The notes below the pieces were generated by a model. It saw only the letters and a program-made list of their open reading frames with translations, was not told where the DNA came from and ran no database searches. Of a stretch of 64,000 nt of DNA, positions 52,629 through 60,869 are shown piece by piece (position 1 is the stretch's first letter; each line of letters opens with the position of its first letter). This stretch comes from Undibacterium sp. YM2 (GTDB lineage Bacteria > Pseudomonadota > Gammaproteobacteria > Burkholderiales > Burkholderiaceae_D): positions 5,518,001-5,582,000 of the forward strand of contig NZ_AP018441.1 of the NCBI RefSeq assembly GCF_009937975.1, in the 5' to 3' direction. The position numbers and the translations under genes are program-made.

Positions 52629-53765
52629 ATGAATGCTACCGCCCCTCAATTTGATACCATGTTGTTGACCCGCCAGAATATGCTGTTTTTGACGCTGGCA
52701 GTATTGCTGCACCTGTTTGTCTTGTATGGCCTGGACAGGGACGTGATGCCAGACAAGCCACGATTGCAGGAAAACCCCATCGCAGTGCAATTCAGGGATA
52801 TCCCTGAACAGACGGAGCAAAAAACCGTCAGCCCCGCCCCAAAACCAGGCCCACAAGCAGCGCCTGAAGCAAAACCGCCCTCTGCGGTGAAAAAGACGGT
52901 GACGCCTGTGGTCAGCCCTGAGCCGGAACCCGCCCCCGCGCCTGAACCAGCTCCTGTAGCACCTGTTGAAGTGAAGGATAATACGCCTGTACTGGCAGCA
53001 GAGACCAAGCCTGAAGTCAAGGCAGACGAGGCCAGCGGCACGCCTGGCCAGGACAGCAGCAATACGGAGGGGCCGCAAACCTATCCTGTGCGTGCGCCCC
53101 AGACCGGCACGATCAGCATGCGCATCGTGCGTACTGAACCTAACCGCAGCCCGGTTTATGGCGACGGTGAGATTAACTGGGAGTTCAAGACTGGCCGTTA
53201 CAAGATGAGCATCAATGCCTCGCTGGATTTGTTACTGACCTCCATCAACCTGTACCAGATGCACAGCGAGGGCCTGATTGATACGTATGGCATCACACCT
53301 GCGACCAGTTCAGAAAAACGACGCAACCGCAGTGAGACGGCGACTCATTTTGACCATCAGAAAAAATCTGTCAGTTTTTCTTCCTCAAATAAAACGGCAG
53401 AAATAAAAGATGGTGCCCAGGACAAGGCCAGTTTCCTCATGCAACTGGCTGGCATAGGCTATGCCGATCCCGAGAAATTTCAGCCTGGCCGTGAAATCCG
53501 GTTGCAAGTCGCTGAAGAAAGGGATGTCACCACCTTTGTCTTTATTGTGACCGCGTATGAAGAAGTCGAGACCAAGGCAGGCAAGTTCATGGCCTGGCAT
53601 ATAGTGCGCCCGCCCTTGCCTGGTTCTTATAATTCCAAGCTCGAAGTCTGGCTGTCACCCGACCAGCACTGGTATCCGGTGCAAATACGCAATACGGAAA
53701 GTAATGGTGCCGTGACTACCCAGACCGCGACCAAAATCATCAGCATCACCAATATGGAAAGATAA
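52629..53765 (+). CDS. DUF3108 protein with TonB-like N-terminus
   Basis: A 378-residue protein. An N-terminal membrane anchor (LFLTLAVLLHLFVLYGL) is followed by a Pro/Ala/Glu-rich linker (residues 45-130) and a C-terminal DUF3108 beta domain starting near residue 170 (GEINWEFKTGRYKMSINASL, ending YPVQIRNTESNGAV). The anchor-plus-Pro-rich layout resembles TonB, but the TonB C-terminal domain is absent. It is probably periplasmic and anchored in the inner membrane. A second DUF3108 gene follows three bases downstream, so the two are one unit. Function of DUF3108 is unknown. Confidence 0.78.
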   Translation: MNATAPQFDTMLLTRQNMLFLTLAVLLHLFVLYGLDRDVMPDKPRLQENPIAVQFRDIPEQTEQKTVSPAPKPGPQAAPEAKPPSAVKKTVTPVVSPEPEPAPAPEPAPVAPVEVKDNTPVLAAETKPEVKADEASGTPGQDSSNTEGPQTYPVRAPQTGTISMRIVRTEPNRSPVYGDGEINWEFKTGRYKMSINASLDLLLTSINLYQMHSEGLIDTYGITPATSSEKRRNRSETATHFDHQKKSVSFSSSNKTAEIKDGAQDKASFLMQLAGIGYADPEKFQPGREIRLQVAEERDVTTFVFIVTAYEEVETKAGKFMAWHIVRPPLPGSYNSKLEVWLSPDQHWYPVQIRNTESNGAVTTQTATKIISITNMER

Positions 53766-53767
53766 TA

Positions 53768-54526
53768 ATGCGCACCGCAAGAGCCCCGCTTTTCACTCTA
53801 TTTCTTACCCTGCTGCTAGCATCAGGCCTGAACAGCCCTGTCATGGCGCAGGGACATGAGACTGCCACCAAATATGCGACGAAGCTGCCACCTTCGATTG
53901 AGCTGCAATACAGCATCAAGGCCAAACAAAGCGGCTTGCCGCTGAGTGGTTCAGCCTCAGTCAAATGGCAAACCGGCGACCAGAAATACAGCATCATCAC
54001 AGAAACCCATGCCATGCTGGTCGGCAAAATACTCGATGCGAGCAGCGTGGGGAATATCGATGATTTTGGCCTGGCACCCGACAAGTTTGTCGAAAAACGC
54101 TTTCGCAAACCCGCCACCACCACCAGCTTTGAGCGCGACAGCAAGACCCTGCGCTTTAGTGCATCTGCTGAAACCTATGTACTTAAAGGGGGAGAACAGG
54201 ACAGGACCAGCGCCAGCTGGCAGTTGATTGCCATCGCCCGCGCCGCTGGCGATGCTTTCAAGGCAGGTACGGAATGGAAGATGCTGGTGGCTGGTCGCCG
54301 CGATGCCGACCCCTGGACTTTCAAGGTCGTCGGGCCGGAAAACATCAAGACCCCGATGGGCGACATGCTCGCCATCCATGTCAGCAAGGCACCACCTGCT
54401 GATTCCAAGGATCAGCAACTGGATTTATGGCTGGCGCCCAGCCTGGAATGGTATCCGGTAAGGCTGAAGTTCAGCGATGCGGATGGTGATTATGTCGATC
54501 AGGTGCTGGAAAGCCTGAAAAAATAA
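53768..54526 (+). CDS. DUF3108 exported protein
   Basis: A 252-residue protein with a cleavable signal peptide (LFLTLLLASGLNSPVMAQ) and a full-length DUF3108 domain (SIELQYSIKAKQSGLPLSGS, EWKMLVAGRRDADPWTFKV, LWLAPSLEWYPVRLKFSDAD). The end parallels that of the preceding gene, so the pair arose by duplication with fusion of an anchor to one copy. Likely periplasmic. No catalytic motif. Confidence 0.8.
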   Translation: MRTARAPLFTLFLTLLLASGLNSPVMAQGHETATKYATKLPPSIELQYSIKAKQSGLPLSGSASVKWQTGDQKYSIITETHAMLVGKILDASSVGNIDDFGLAPDKFVEKRFRKPATTTSFERDSKTLRFSASAETYVLKGGEQDRTSASWQLIAIARAAGDAFKAGTEWKMLVAGRRDADPWTFKVVGPENIKTPMGDMLAIHVSKAPPADSKDQQLDLWLAPSLEWYPVRLKFSDADGDYVDQVLESLKK

Positions 54527-54541
54527 GACCGGGCTGCACGA

Positions 54542-55978
54542 CTATTTTTCATGTGCCTTGACAACCGTGACCGTACATTCTGCCTCGGCCACGACTTGCG
54601 CAGAAACACTGCCCAGATAACGGCGCAAGGCAGAGCTGCCGCGTGAACCTATAATGATGTGATCGACCCGGTTGCTGTGGGCATAATCAATGATGGCGCT
54701 GGCTGGATCGGGTGCTTCCAGCACATGAAAGGTGATCTTGTCGGGGTTCAGGTTCAGCGGCCTGGCCCAGTGCTTGAGATCAACCAGTTGTTTGACATGG
54801 ATGTTCTCACCCTGCTGTATCAGGCTTTCATCCATGCCTATGCGGCTGACCTTGCGTATGGTCAGACAGGCCAGGCGCGCACCGGGTTCGGTTTGCAACA
54901 TGCGTCGTGTGATATTACGCAGGCTGGCTGCCAGTGCTTCTGAACCACCGGTCAAATCCAGCGCAGCGACGATGATGGGCGCGCGGGATAATTGATCTGC
55001 TGCGCCTTGCAACAAAGCCGGCTCTGCCCCGGCTGCCTGAAAACGCCGTTTGAGTACTGACAGATAACCATCCTGCCCCTGCTTGTCGGCCCTTGCCGTT
55101 AATTGCAACTGATCTGGATGCTGCAATAAAAAAGCCAGTTGGGCAGCCGTATCAAAGCGGGCCTGCGGCTCCACTTCCAGGCAGCGCAAGATAATTTCCT
55201 GCAACCATGGCGGTATCTCACTGCGATGGCTGCGCGGTGGTAAAGGGTCGCGGTACAGGCGTTTTTTTAAACCGGATACTGAAGTCGGATGACCAAAGGG
55301 CCGCTGCCCGGTTGCCAGGTGATACAGCAAGACCCCCAGCGAAAACAGGTCACTGCGCGGCTCATTGCGCACGCCCATGACCTGCTCTGGTGAAATATAC
55401 GGGCCAGTGCCCATGGGCAGGCGGAATTCTTCATCCAGCAGATCGGGCAACCTGTCATGCCGCGACAGGCCAAAATCGATGAGCACCGCCGTACCATCGG
55501 GGCGAAACATGATATTGCTGGGCTTGATATCGAGGTGAATGACATGCTGCTTGTGCAGATCCTGCAAGGCATGCGCGACCCTGATGCCGATATCGACTAC
55601 TTCGGCCAGCGGCAAAGGTGCATCTTCAAAACGGCTGCGCAAGGATGTACCGGCAATCTGCTCCATGACGATATAGGGCTGGGCATCAAAATCACCAGCC
55701 CCAAAATAACGCGGCACATGCCTGCCCTTGAGCTTGGGCATGATCATTTGCTCGACTTCAAAGGCGACGATGGCGGTTGGGTCATCTGTTGAAAACAGCA
55801 GGGGCACTTTCATGATCAGCGGGCTCTGCTCTGCCTCACCCTGTGTCGATGCATGACGATTACGCAGGTCAGTGACGCGCCACAGGGCAGCCATACCACC
55901 GGTATGCAATTTTTCTTCAAGGCGGTAGCCGTCGAATTCCATACCGCTTTGCAGCTTTTGATGTGGGTGAGTGCTCAT
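54542..55978 (-). CDS. Ser/Thr protein kinase fused to a UspA domain
   Basis: About 478 residues. The N-terminal kinase (to about residue 280) has a Gly loop LEEKLHTGGMAALWRV, the VAIK-type lysine in SPLIMKVPLLF, the catalytic loop HLDIKPSNIMF (HLD in place of HRD), LIDFGLSRHD and ISPEQVMG. The C-terminal domain (residues 330-478) is a universal stress protein: APIIVAALDLTGGSEALAAS, then IIIGSRGSSALRRYLGSVSA with the G-x2-G-x9-G(S) ATP pattern. Both domains are cytoplasmic. ATG 55978 is preferred over a GTG at 55984. It lies downstream of the phosphoesterase by 12 bases. Confidence 0.9.
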   Translation of the reverse strand: MSTHPHQKLQSGMEFDGYRLEEKLHTGGMAALWRVTDLRNRHASTQGEAEQSPLIMKVPLLFSTDDPTAIVAFEVEQMIMPKLKGRHVPRYFGAGDFDAQPYIVMEQIAGTSLRSRFEDAPLPLAEVVDIGIRVAHALQDLHKQHVIHLDIKPSNIMFRPDGTAVLIDFGLSRHDRLPDLLDEEFRLPMGTGPYISPEQVMGVRNEPRSDLFSLGVLLYHLATGQRPFGHPTSVSGLKKRLYRDPLPPRSHRSEIPPWLQEIILRCLEVEPQARFDTAAQLAFLLQHPDQLQLTARADKQGQDGYLSVLKRRFQAAGAEPALLQGAADQLSRAPIIVAALDLTGGSEALAASLRNITRRMLQTEPGARLACLTIRKVSRIGMDESLIQQGENIHVKQLVDLKHWARPLNLNPDKITFHVLEAPDPASAIIDYAHSNRVDHIIIGSRGSSALRRYLGSVSAQVVAEAECTVTVVKAHEK

Positions 55979-55990
55979 ATCCACCCTGGC

Positions 55991-56734
55991 TCAATTACCA
56001 TGCAGCAGTCTGTGCCCCAAAGCTGGTGGCAGGCCGGCAGCAATGATTTTCTGGCAGGCAGTTTCTGTATCGTAGGGAACGCGGTAATAGGTCAGTTCCT
56101 GGTCTTCAGTATCAAAAGTCGCGTAACAGGCGGCAGGGTTGCCATCACGCGGCTGGCCTGCCGAACCGGGGATGACCAGCCAGCGCCGCTGCCTGCTCAA
56201 TGGTATGCCTTCTTCAGGTACTGGAATGAATTCACCGGTCTTGCCAGTCAGACTGATATGGTAGAGGGTGGGCATGTGTACATGACCACAGAAAGTAATA
56301 TTGGCCTTGGTCGCATGCATACTGCGTGTGGCTTCCATGACGCCGTCTATGTATTCCCATTTCTCCGGTGCCCATGCATTCGCGTGGACGAACAACAAGT
56401 CTTCCCACTCTATGCGGTAAGGCAGTCTGGCAATGAAATCGAGTTGCCCGGGACTGAGCTGGGCACGTGTCCAGTCGACCACGGTCCTGGCAGTCGGGTT
56501 CATGCCCTGCCTGTCACTTTGCAGCAAACCGGCATCGTGATTGCCGATCAGCGCCCAGGCACCCTGGCTGACATATTCCATTACTTTATCCAGCACCCAG
56601 CACGGATCAGCACCGTAACCGACCAGGTCGCCGAGGAAAGCATAGCGCGTCACCTTGCGCTGTTGCGCATGTGCCAGGCAAGCTTCCAGTGCTTCACGGT
56701 TGGCATGCAGGTCGGTGATGATGGCAATCAGCAT
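55991..56734 (-). CDS. Calcineurin-like metallophosphoesterase
   Basis: A 247-residue cytoplasmic hydrolase with the full metal-site set: ITDLHAN (D-x-H), FLGDLVGYG, IGNHDAG, and FCGHVHMPTLYH. Family members cleave phosphodiesters or phosphomonoesters, including nucleotides and some phosphoproteins. The kinase-UspA gene follows by 12 bases, and a kinase/phosphatase pairing is possible, though these enzymes seldom act on proteins. The start at 56734 is within 60 bases of the queC stop. Confidence 0.88.
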   Translation of the reverse strand: MLIAIITDLHANREALEACLAHAQQRKVTRYAFLGDLVGYGADPCWVLDKVMEYVSQGAWALIGNHDAGLLQSDRQGMNPTARTVVDWTRAQLSPGQLDFIARLPYRIEWEDLLFVHANAWAPEKWEYIDGVMEATRSMHATKANITFCGHVHMPTLYHISLTGKTGEFIPVPEEGIPLSRQRRWLVIPGSAGQPRDGNPAACYATFDTEDQELTYYRVPYDTETACQKIIAAGLPPALGHRLLHGN

Positions 56735-56792
56735 AGTGGGGCTTCATTCATGGTGTATGCACCTATTCTAGGCCTGCAAGTTAACGGCAAGC

Positions 56793-57515
56793 TTACAAAT
56801 CAAAGTTACCGCTGCGGTAATACTCATAACCGCGGGCGCGCAAGGCGCAGGCAGGACAGGTACCGCAACCATGACCCCATGGATGCATGTCGCCACGTTG
56901 CCCGAGGTAGCAGGTATGCGTGTCTTCGCGTATCAGATCAACCAAAGCATTGCCACCAAGTTGTTCTGCCAGTTGCCAGGTCTGGGCCTTGTTGATCCAC
57001 ATCAGCGGGGTTTCCAGCTTCAGGCGGGTATTCATGCCCAGGTTCAGCGCTACCTGCAGAGCTTTCATGGTGTCATCACGGCAATCGGGGTAGCCGGAAA
57101 AATCGGTTTCACACATGCCACCGACCAGCACATTCAGCCCGCGGCGATAAGCCAGCGTGGCTGCGGTCATCATGAACATCAGGTTGCGGCCTGGGACAAA
57201 GGTATTCGGCAAACCGTTTTCCTGCATTTCTATGGCGATGTCTTCTGTCATGGCCGTATGCGAAAGCTGGGAAATCAGCCCCAGGTCTATCATGTGATCT
57301 TCACCGAGGCGGCTTTGCCATTCGGGTGAAAACTGGCGCATTTTCTCTATCAGCACAGGCCTGACACTGAGTTCTATGGCATGACGCTGACCATAGTCAA
57401 AACCTATAGTCTCAACATGGGAATAGCGGGACAGTGCCCAGGCCAGACAGGTGGCAGAATCCTGGCCACCACTGAACAACACCAGTGCCCGGTCTTTAGT
57501 GGTTAAATTATTCAT
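56793..57515 (-). CDS. queC: 7-cyano-7-deazaguanine synthase QueC
   Basis: QueC converts 7-carboxy-7-deazaguanine to preQ0 with ATP and ammonia on the queuosine path. The 240-residue protein has the PP-loop [14 protein letters not shown] near residue 15, [10 protein letters not shown] and the C-terminal zinc-binding cysteines ([10 protein letters not shown] and [10 protein letters not shown]). No other queuosine genes lie nearby. The length is typical (231 in E. coli). It is divergent from the flippase across 154 bases. Confidence 0.95.
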   Translation of the reverse strand: MNNLTTKDRALVLFSGGQDSATCLAWALSRYSHVETIGFDYGQRHAIELSVRPVLIEKMRQFSPEWQSRLGEDHMIDLGLISQLSHTAMTEDIAIEMQENGLPNTFVPGRNLMFMMTAATLAYRRGLNVLVGGMCETDFSGYPDCRDDTMKALQVALNLGMNTRLKLETPLMWINKAQTWQLAEQLGGNALVDLIREDTHTCYLGQRGDMHPWGHGCGTCPACALRARGYEYYRSGNFDL

Positions 57516-57669
57516 AAATGACGGAAAATAAAGGTAAAGCTATTGTAAAAGAATGAAATACTTTGTGTATCAGTCAGTCTTGATGTTATGTTTCTGTTGC
57601 AAAATATGCTGAGGTCAGCCCACGCACTGCAATCCCGCATCATAAGCCAGGACTCTCTCGTGCAAGCTC

Positions 57670-58953
57670 ATGAGTTTTTATAAAAAATTTCTTTCTTCTT
57701 CCATCTTATCGGTCATCGACCAGGGCATGCTCAGCGCCCTGAATTTCGTCATTGGCATTTTGCTCATGAATCTGGTGGCCAAGGACGACTATGGCCTGTA
57801 TGGGCAATTGTACGCCGGTGGCTTGCTGGTCGGCCTGATTGTTGATTCCTGGATAGCCGGCCCGCTGACCACGGTTGCACCATCGGTCCACGGTGACACC
57901 CGTAAATCCCTGTTGCGCCACTATTGGTACAAACAGGTATTCTGGACCATGGCGATGGGCTCGCTGGCTTTCGTGATTGTAGAATTCGTCCCGGCAGCAA
58001 CTCATTACAGCAACAAGAGCTGGCTGCTGGGCGTGGTATTTGCCACTTACCTGTTTGGCAATGGCATACGTGAATATGGCCGTACGGTGGGCTTCATACA
58101 GTCCGATATCATTTCTGTATTGCGGCAAGATATTTTATATGTAGGCCTGGTCGGCATAGGCCTGGCGTCCCTGTATTTCAGCAAGCATTTTGACCTGGTC
58201 ACGGTATTTGTGCTGCTGGCTGCCTCATCTTTCCTGTGCACGCTGGCCAGCCGCCAGCACTTCCTCGCACATACCTCTACCGATGTTGAAGCCCATGCGG
58301 AAGAAGAAATTCGCCAGGCCATCAATGATCATCAGGAAACCATCTCAGGCCACGGACGCTGGGCAGTGTCTGGCGTCATCGTCGGCTGGCTGTCGAATTA
58401 CAGTTATGTGTATCTGTCCGGTGCCTGGCTGGGGGTAGCGGCAATTGCCGACCTGAATGCCTCGCGCCTGATGCTGATGCCCATACCGCTGGCGGTGGCA
58501 GCCTGGTCGCGGGTAGCCAGGCCGGAAGCCAGCCGTCTGATGGCAGAAAAAGACTGGCATGGCCTAAAGCGCCTGACCCTGTTCTCCATCGCCGGGATAG
58601 AACTGGTGGTACTGGCCTATGTTGCCCTGCTCCTGACCTCACTGCCCTGGCTGGAAAACCATGTCATCAGCGCCAAGTACAGTGGGCTTGATCCTCTGGT
58701 CATGATGTGGGGCGCGTATTTCGCCATCAATGCGGCGCGCTGGGTGGGCACCTCCTGGCTGTCCAGTGGTGGCGCCTACAAGCAAATGTTTTTCCTCGGC
58801 AGCGTGACGCTCAGCATGGTATTACTGATCACCGCCTTCAGTATCCCGCGCATGGGGGCACAAGGCGCTATCCTGGCACTGATCGTGGTCGAAATATTTG
58901 AACTGATCGTGGTCTGGCGTTTTATTCTGCCACGTCTGCAGAAACAGGCTTAA
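57670..58953 (+). CDS. Oligosaccharide flippase (MOP/Wzx-like)
   Basis: A 427-residue inner-membrane protein with about twelve hydrophobic segments in the pattern of polysaccharide flippases: N-terminal ISVIDQGMLSALNFVIGILL, MNLVAKDDYGLYGQLYAGGL (the typical G-x-Y motif), and a C-terminal GAQGAILALIVVEIFELIV. It would flip lipid-linked sugar units. Its end overlaps the convergent hydrolase gene by 32 bases. The neighbouring GH2 and DUF1839 genes suggest an exopolysaccharide locus continuing to the right. Confidence 0.82.
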   Translation: MSFYKKFLSSSILSVIDQGMLSALNFVIGILLMNLVAKDDYGLYGQLYAGGLLVGLIVDSWIAGPLTTVAPSVHGDTRKSLLRHYWYKQVFWTMAMGSLAFVIVEFVPAATHYSNKSWLLGVVFATYLFGNGIREYGRTVGFIQSDIISVLRQDILYVGLVGIGLASLYFSKHFDLVTVFVLLAASSFLCTLASRQHFLAHTSTDVEAHAEEEIRQAINDHQETISGHGRWAVSGVIVGWLSNYSYVYLSGAWLGVAAIADLNASRLMLMPIPLAVAAWSRVARPEASRLMAEKDWHGLKRLTLFSIAGIELVVLAYVALLLTSLPWLENHVISAKYSGLDPLVMMWGAYFAINAARWVGTSWLSSGGAYKQMFFLGSVTLSMVLLITAFSIPRMGAQGAILALIVVEIFELIVVWRFILPRLQKQA

Positions 58954-60859
58954 CCTGGTGGTCTGAACTGGCAATCGCATCAAAACGTCGCTGCGGTGCT
59001 ACAGGTGTGGCGATGGCTGCCAAGCTTTCCTGCTGACGATAACTGTAGCGGTGCAGCAAATGCCTGCCGATGAAATCGACCAGGGCCAGTTGTGACCAGC
59101 GTGGCGTAAAGGTATGGTCAGCCCCTTTGAAAAACTTCAGGCAGATACGCTCGCTCTGCCCCAGCAATCTTGCATGCCTGCCAAATTGCTCGGTCATGAC
59201 ATCCACTGCCGTATCACTGGCTTCATAAATCAGTACCAGCTCAGTACCCCGGGCCTCGAGATTCTTGAAATTACGCGCCACTTGGCCAAGAAAGAGATTG
59301 CTGTGCATCAGGCGGGTGCCCAATGATTGCCATTGCGTGCGCAAACGCTTGCCTATGCGACGTAATAAATTACCGGTGATCTGGCGAAAATCCACTTGCC
59401 CTTTGAGTACGCGTTTCCAGGTATCTCCCCTGGCCATAGCATGCACATAATAATGTGTGGATTTGATGGTGGCTTTCTTGCGTGCTTCTATGGTGTCACC
59501 CGCACGCCAGCGATAGGTCAACTGGTTCATGAGTACCAGACCGCTGACACGCTCATCCCTGAGTCCACTCAGATAAGCCATATAGGCTCCGGAGCATAAA
59601 CCTGTCAGTACAAAAGACGGGCTATGATATTTACCCTGCATGAAATACATGGCGCTACTGAGATCATCGACACTGGATGCGGCATGGACGTCATTTTCCT
59701 GGTCGTCCGGCGTAGTCCTGCTATAGCCTATACCCGACTTGTCAAAGCGCAGGACATAAAAGCCCTGGCCGGCGAGGCTACGTGCGAGAGTGACATACAG
59801 GCGGTGATTGCCAACCCTGTGGTTGGCACCGATATTGCACAGGATCACGGCGGGCAAGGCAAACGCATCTGCCCCGGTCTGGTGGCTGACTATGCCTGTC
59901 ATCCCTTCAAACTCGACCAGTTCCTCTTCGACGATGGTATTGGCAATACGCAGGCTGGCGATATCATTTGTCACGGGGATATCCCTGCTGGCAATTTCGT
60001 GCAAGGGGAAGTAGCGCGCCAGCCAGGTCTGCATCTCTTGCCAGATTGCATGTGGCACTTCAGTATCATGAGCGTCTTCACGCATCATCGCAGCATAGCC
60101 CGGTAATGCTGACAATTGCAGGGCATGGTCATGATGGTGCCAGGCCTGTACCAGCCTGGCCTCCTGACCTGTAATATCATCACGTTCTTGCAAAAAGACC
60201 GGCATGGCTGGTGCTGGCAGCTTGCTCAAGTCCAGCTTGCCCAGGCTGCTGCGGGTAGCTGCGCTGAACTCATAACCGGTCAGCTCATCATCCGTGACCA
60301 CATGATTGGGGTCTATGGTCTGCTCGGTCTCCACATCTTTTTGCAGTGAACTCATGCTGCGCAAGACCAGCATTTCACGCGCATAGGCACGACCCGAGAT
60401 GACTGGTGCCATCAACATGAGAGCCTTGGCATCGATGCTGGCTGCCACTGTCGCTGCCAGCAAAGCCCCGAGACGTAAACCAAACAGGGCGATATGTTCT
60501 ACACCTGCCATCTGACGCAATTGGGTAGCAGCCTGGCGTATATTGTTTTGCCACAGCTCTATGCGCTCGCCCCCAGCATCAGCAACATCAGCAGCATCAC
60601 CAGTATTGTTATAGTCAAAAAAGCAGACATCAAAACCGGCTTTTGCCAGATGCGTGGCCAGGTGCTTGTACGCCAGGTAAGACACCATATACTCATGCCC
60701 GAAGGGTGGGCAAAGCACCACACCGCAGCGGCGACTGCCACCTGCATCGCGTATGCGGGCAGGATGGTACCAGCCCAGCATGGGGGAAGCCGCATCACCA
60801 AACCAGAAGGCTTGTGGCGTATATAAAATGTCTTTGCTGGGATACTGTTGTGTTGCCAA
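58922..60859 (-). CDS. Tandem alpha/beta hydrolase-fold protein
   Basis: About 645 residues with two alpha/beta hydrolase-like domains. The first (to about residue 290) has CGVVLCPPFGHEYMVSYLAY and the nucleophile-elbow position FGLRLGALL; the second (from about 320) has AVILCNIGANHRVGNHRLYV, YVLRFDKSGIGYSR and TGLCSGAYMAYL. Thus neither elbow has Ser: the first has Arg and the second Cys. The layout matches exosortase-A-associated hydrolases found in exopolysaccharide loci. The start is a TTG after GGGGCAGAT. It is co-directional with the GH2 gene (10 bases apart). Confidence 0.75.
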   Translation of the reverse strand: MATQQYPSKDILYTPQAFWFGDAASPMLGWYHPARIRDAGGSRRCGVVLCPPFGHEYMVSYLAYKHLATHLAKAGFDVCFFDYNNTGDAADVADAGGERIELWQNNIRQAATQLRQMAGVEHIALFGLRLGALLAATVAASIDAKALMLMAPVISGRAYAREMLVLRSMSSLQKDVETEQTIDPNHVVTDDELTGYEFSAATRSSLGKLDLSKLPAPAMPVFLQERDDITGQEARLVQAWHHHDHALQLSALPGYAAMMREDAHDTEVPHAIWQEMQTWLARYFPLHEIASRDIPVTNDIASLRIANTIVEEELVEFEGMTGIVSHQTGADAFALPAVILCNIGANHRVGNHRLYVTLARSLAGQGFYVLRFDKSGIGYSRTTPDDQENDVHAASSVDDLSSAMYFMQGKYHSPSFVLTGLCSGAYMAYLSGLRDERVSGLVLMNQLTYRWRAGDTIEARKKATIKSTHYYVHAMARGDTWKRVLKGQVDFRQITGNLLRRIGKRLRTQWQSLGTRLMHSNLFLGQVARNFKNLEARGTELVLIYEASDTAVDVMTEQFGRHARLLGQSERICLKFFKGADHTFTPRWSQLALVDFIGRHLLHRYSYRQQESLAAIATPVAPQRRFDAIASSDHQVKPVSADVAE

Positions 60860-60869
60860 ATCTGCCCCG

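Noticed and set aside
52629..53765. TonB energy-transducing protein
   Set aside because: The anchor and Pro-rich spacer are TonB-like, but the C-terminal domain is DUF3108, and no ExbB/ExbD genes are adjacent.
55853..56995. Long plus-strand frame (380 codons) opposite the phosphoesterase
   Set aside because: Three well-supported minus-strand genes (kinase start, phosphoesterase, queC end) occupy the same bases with clear motifs.
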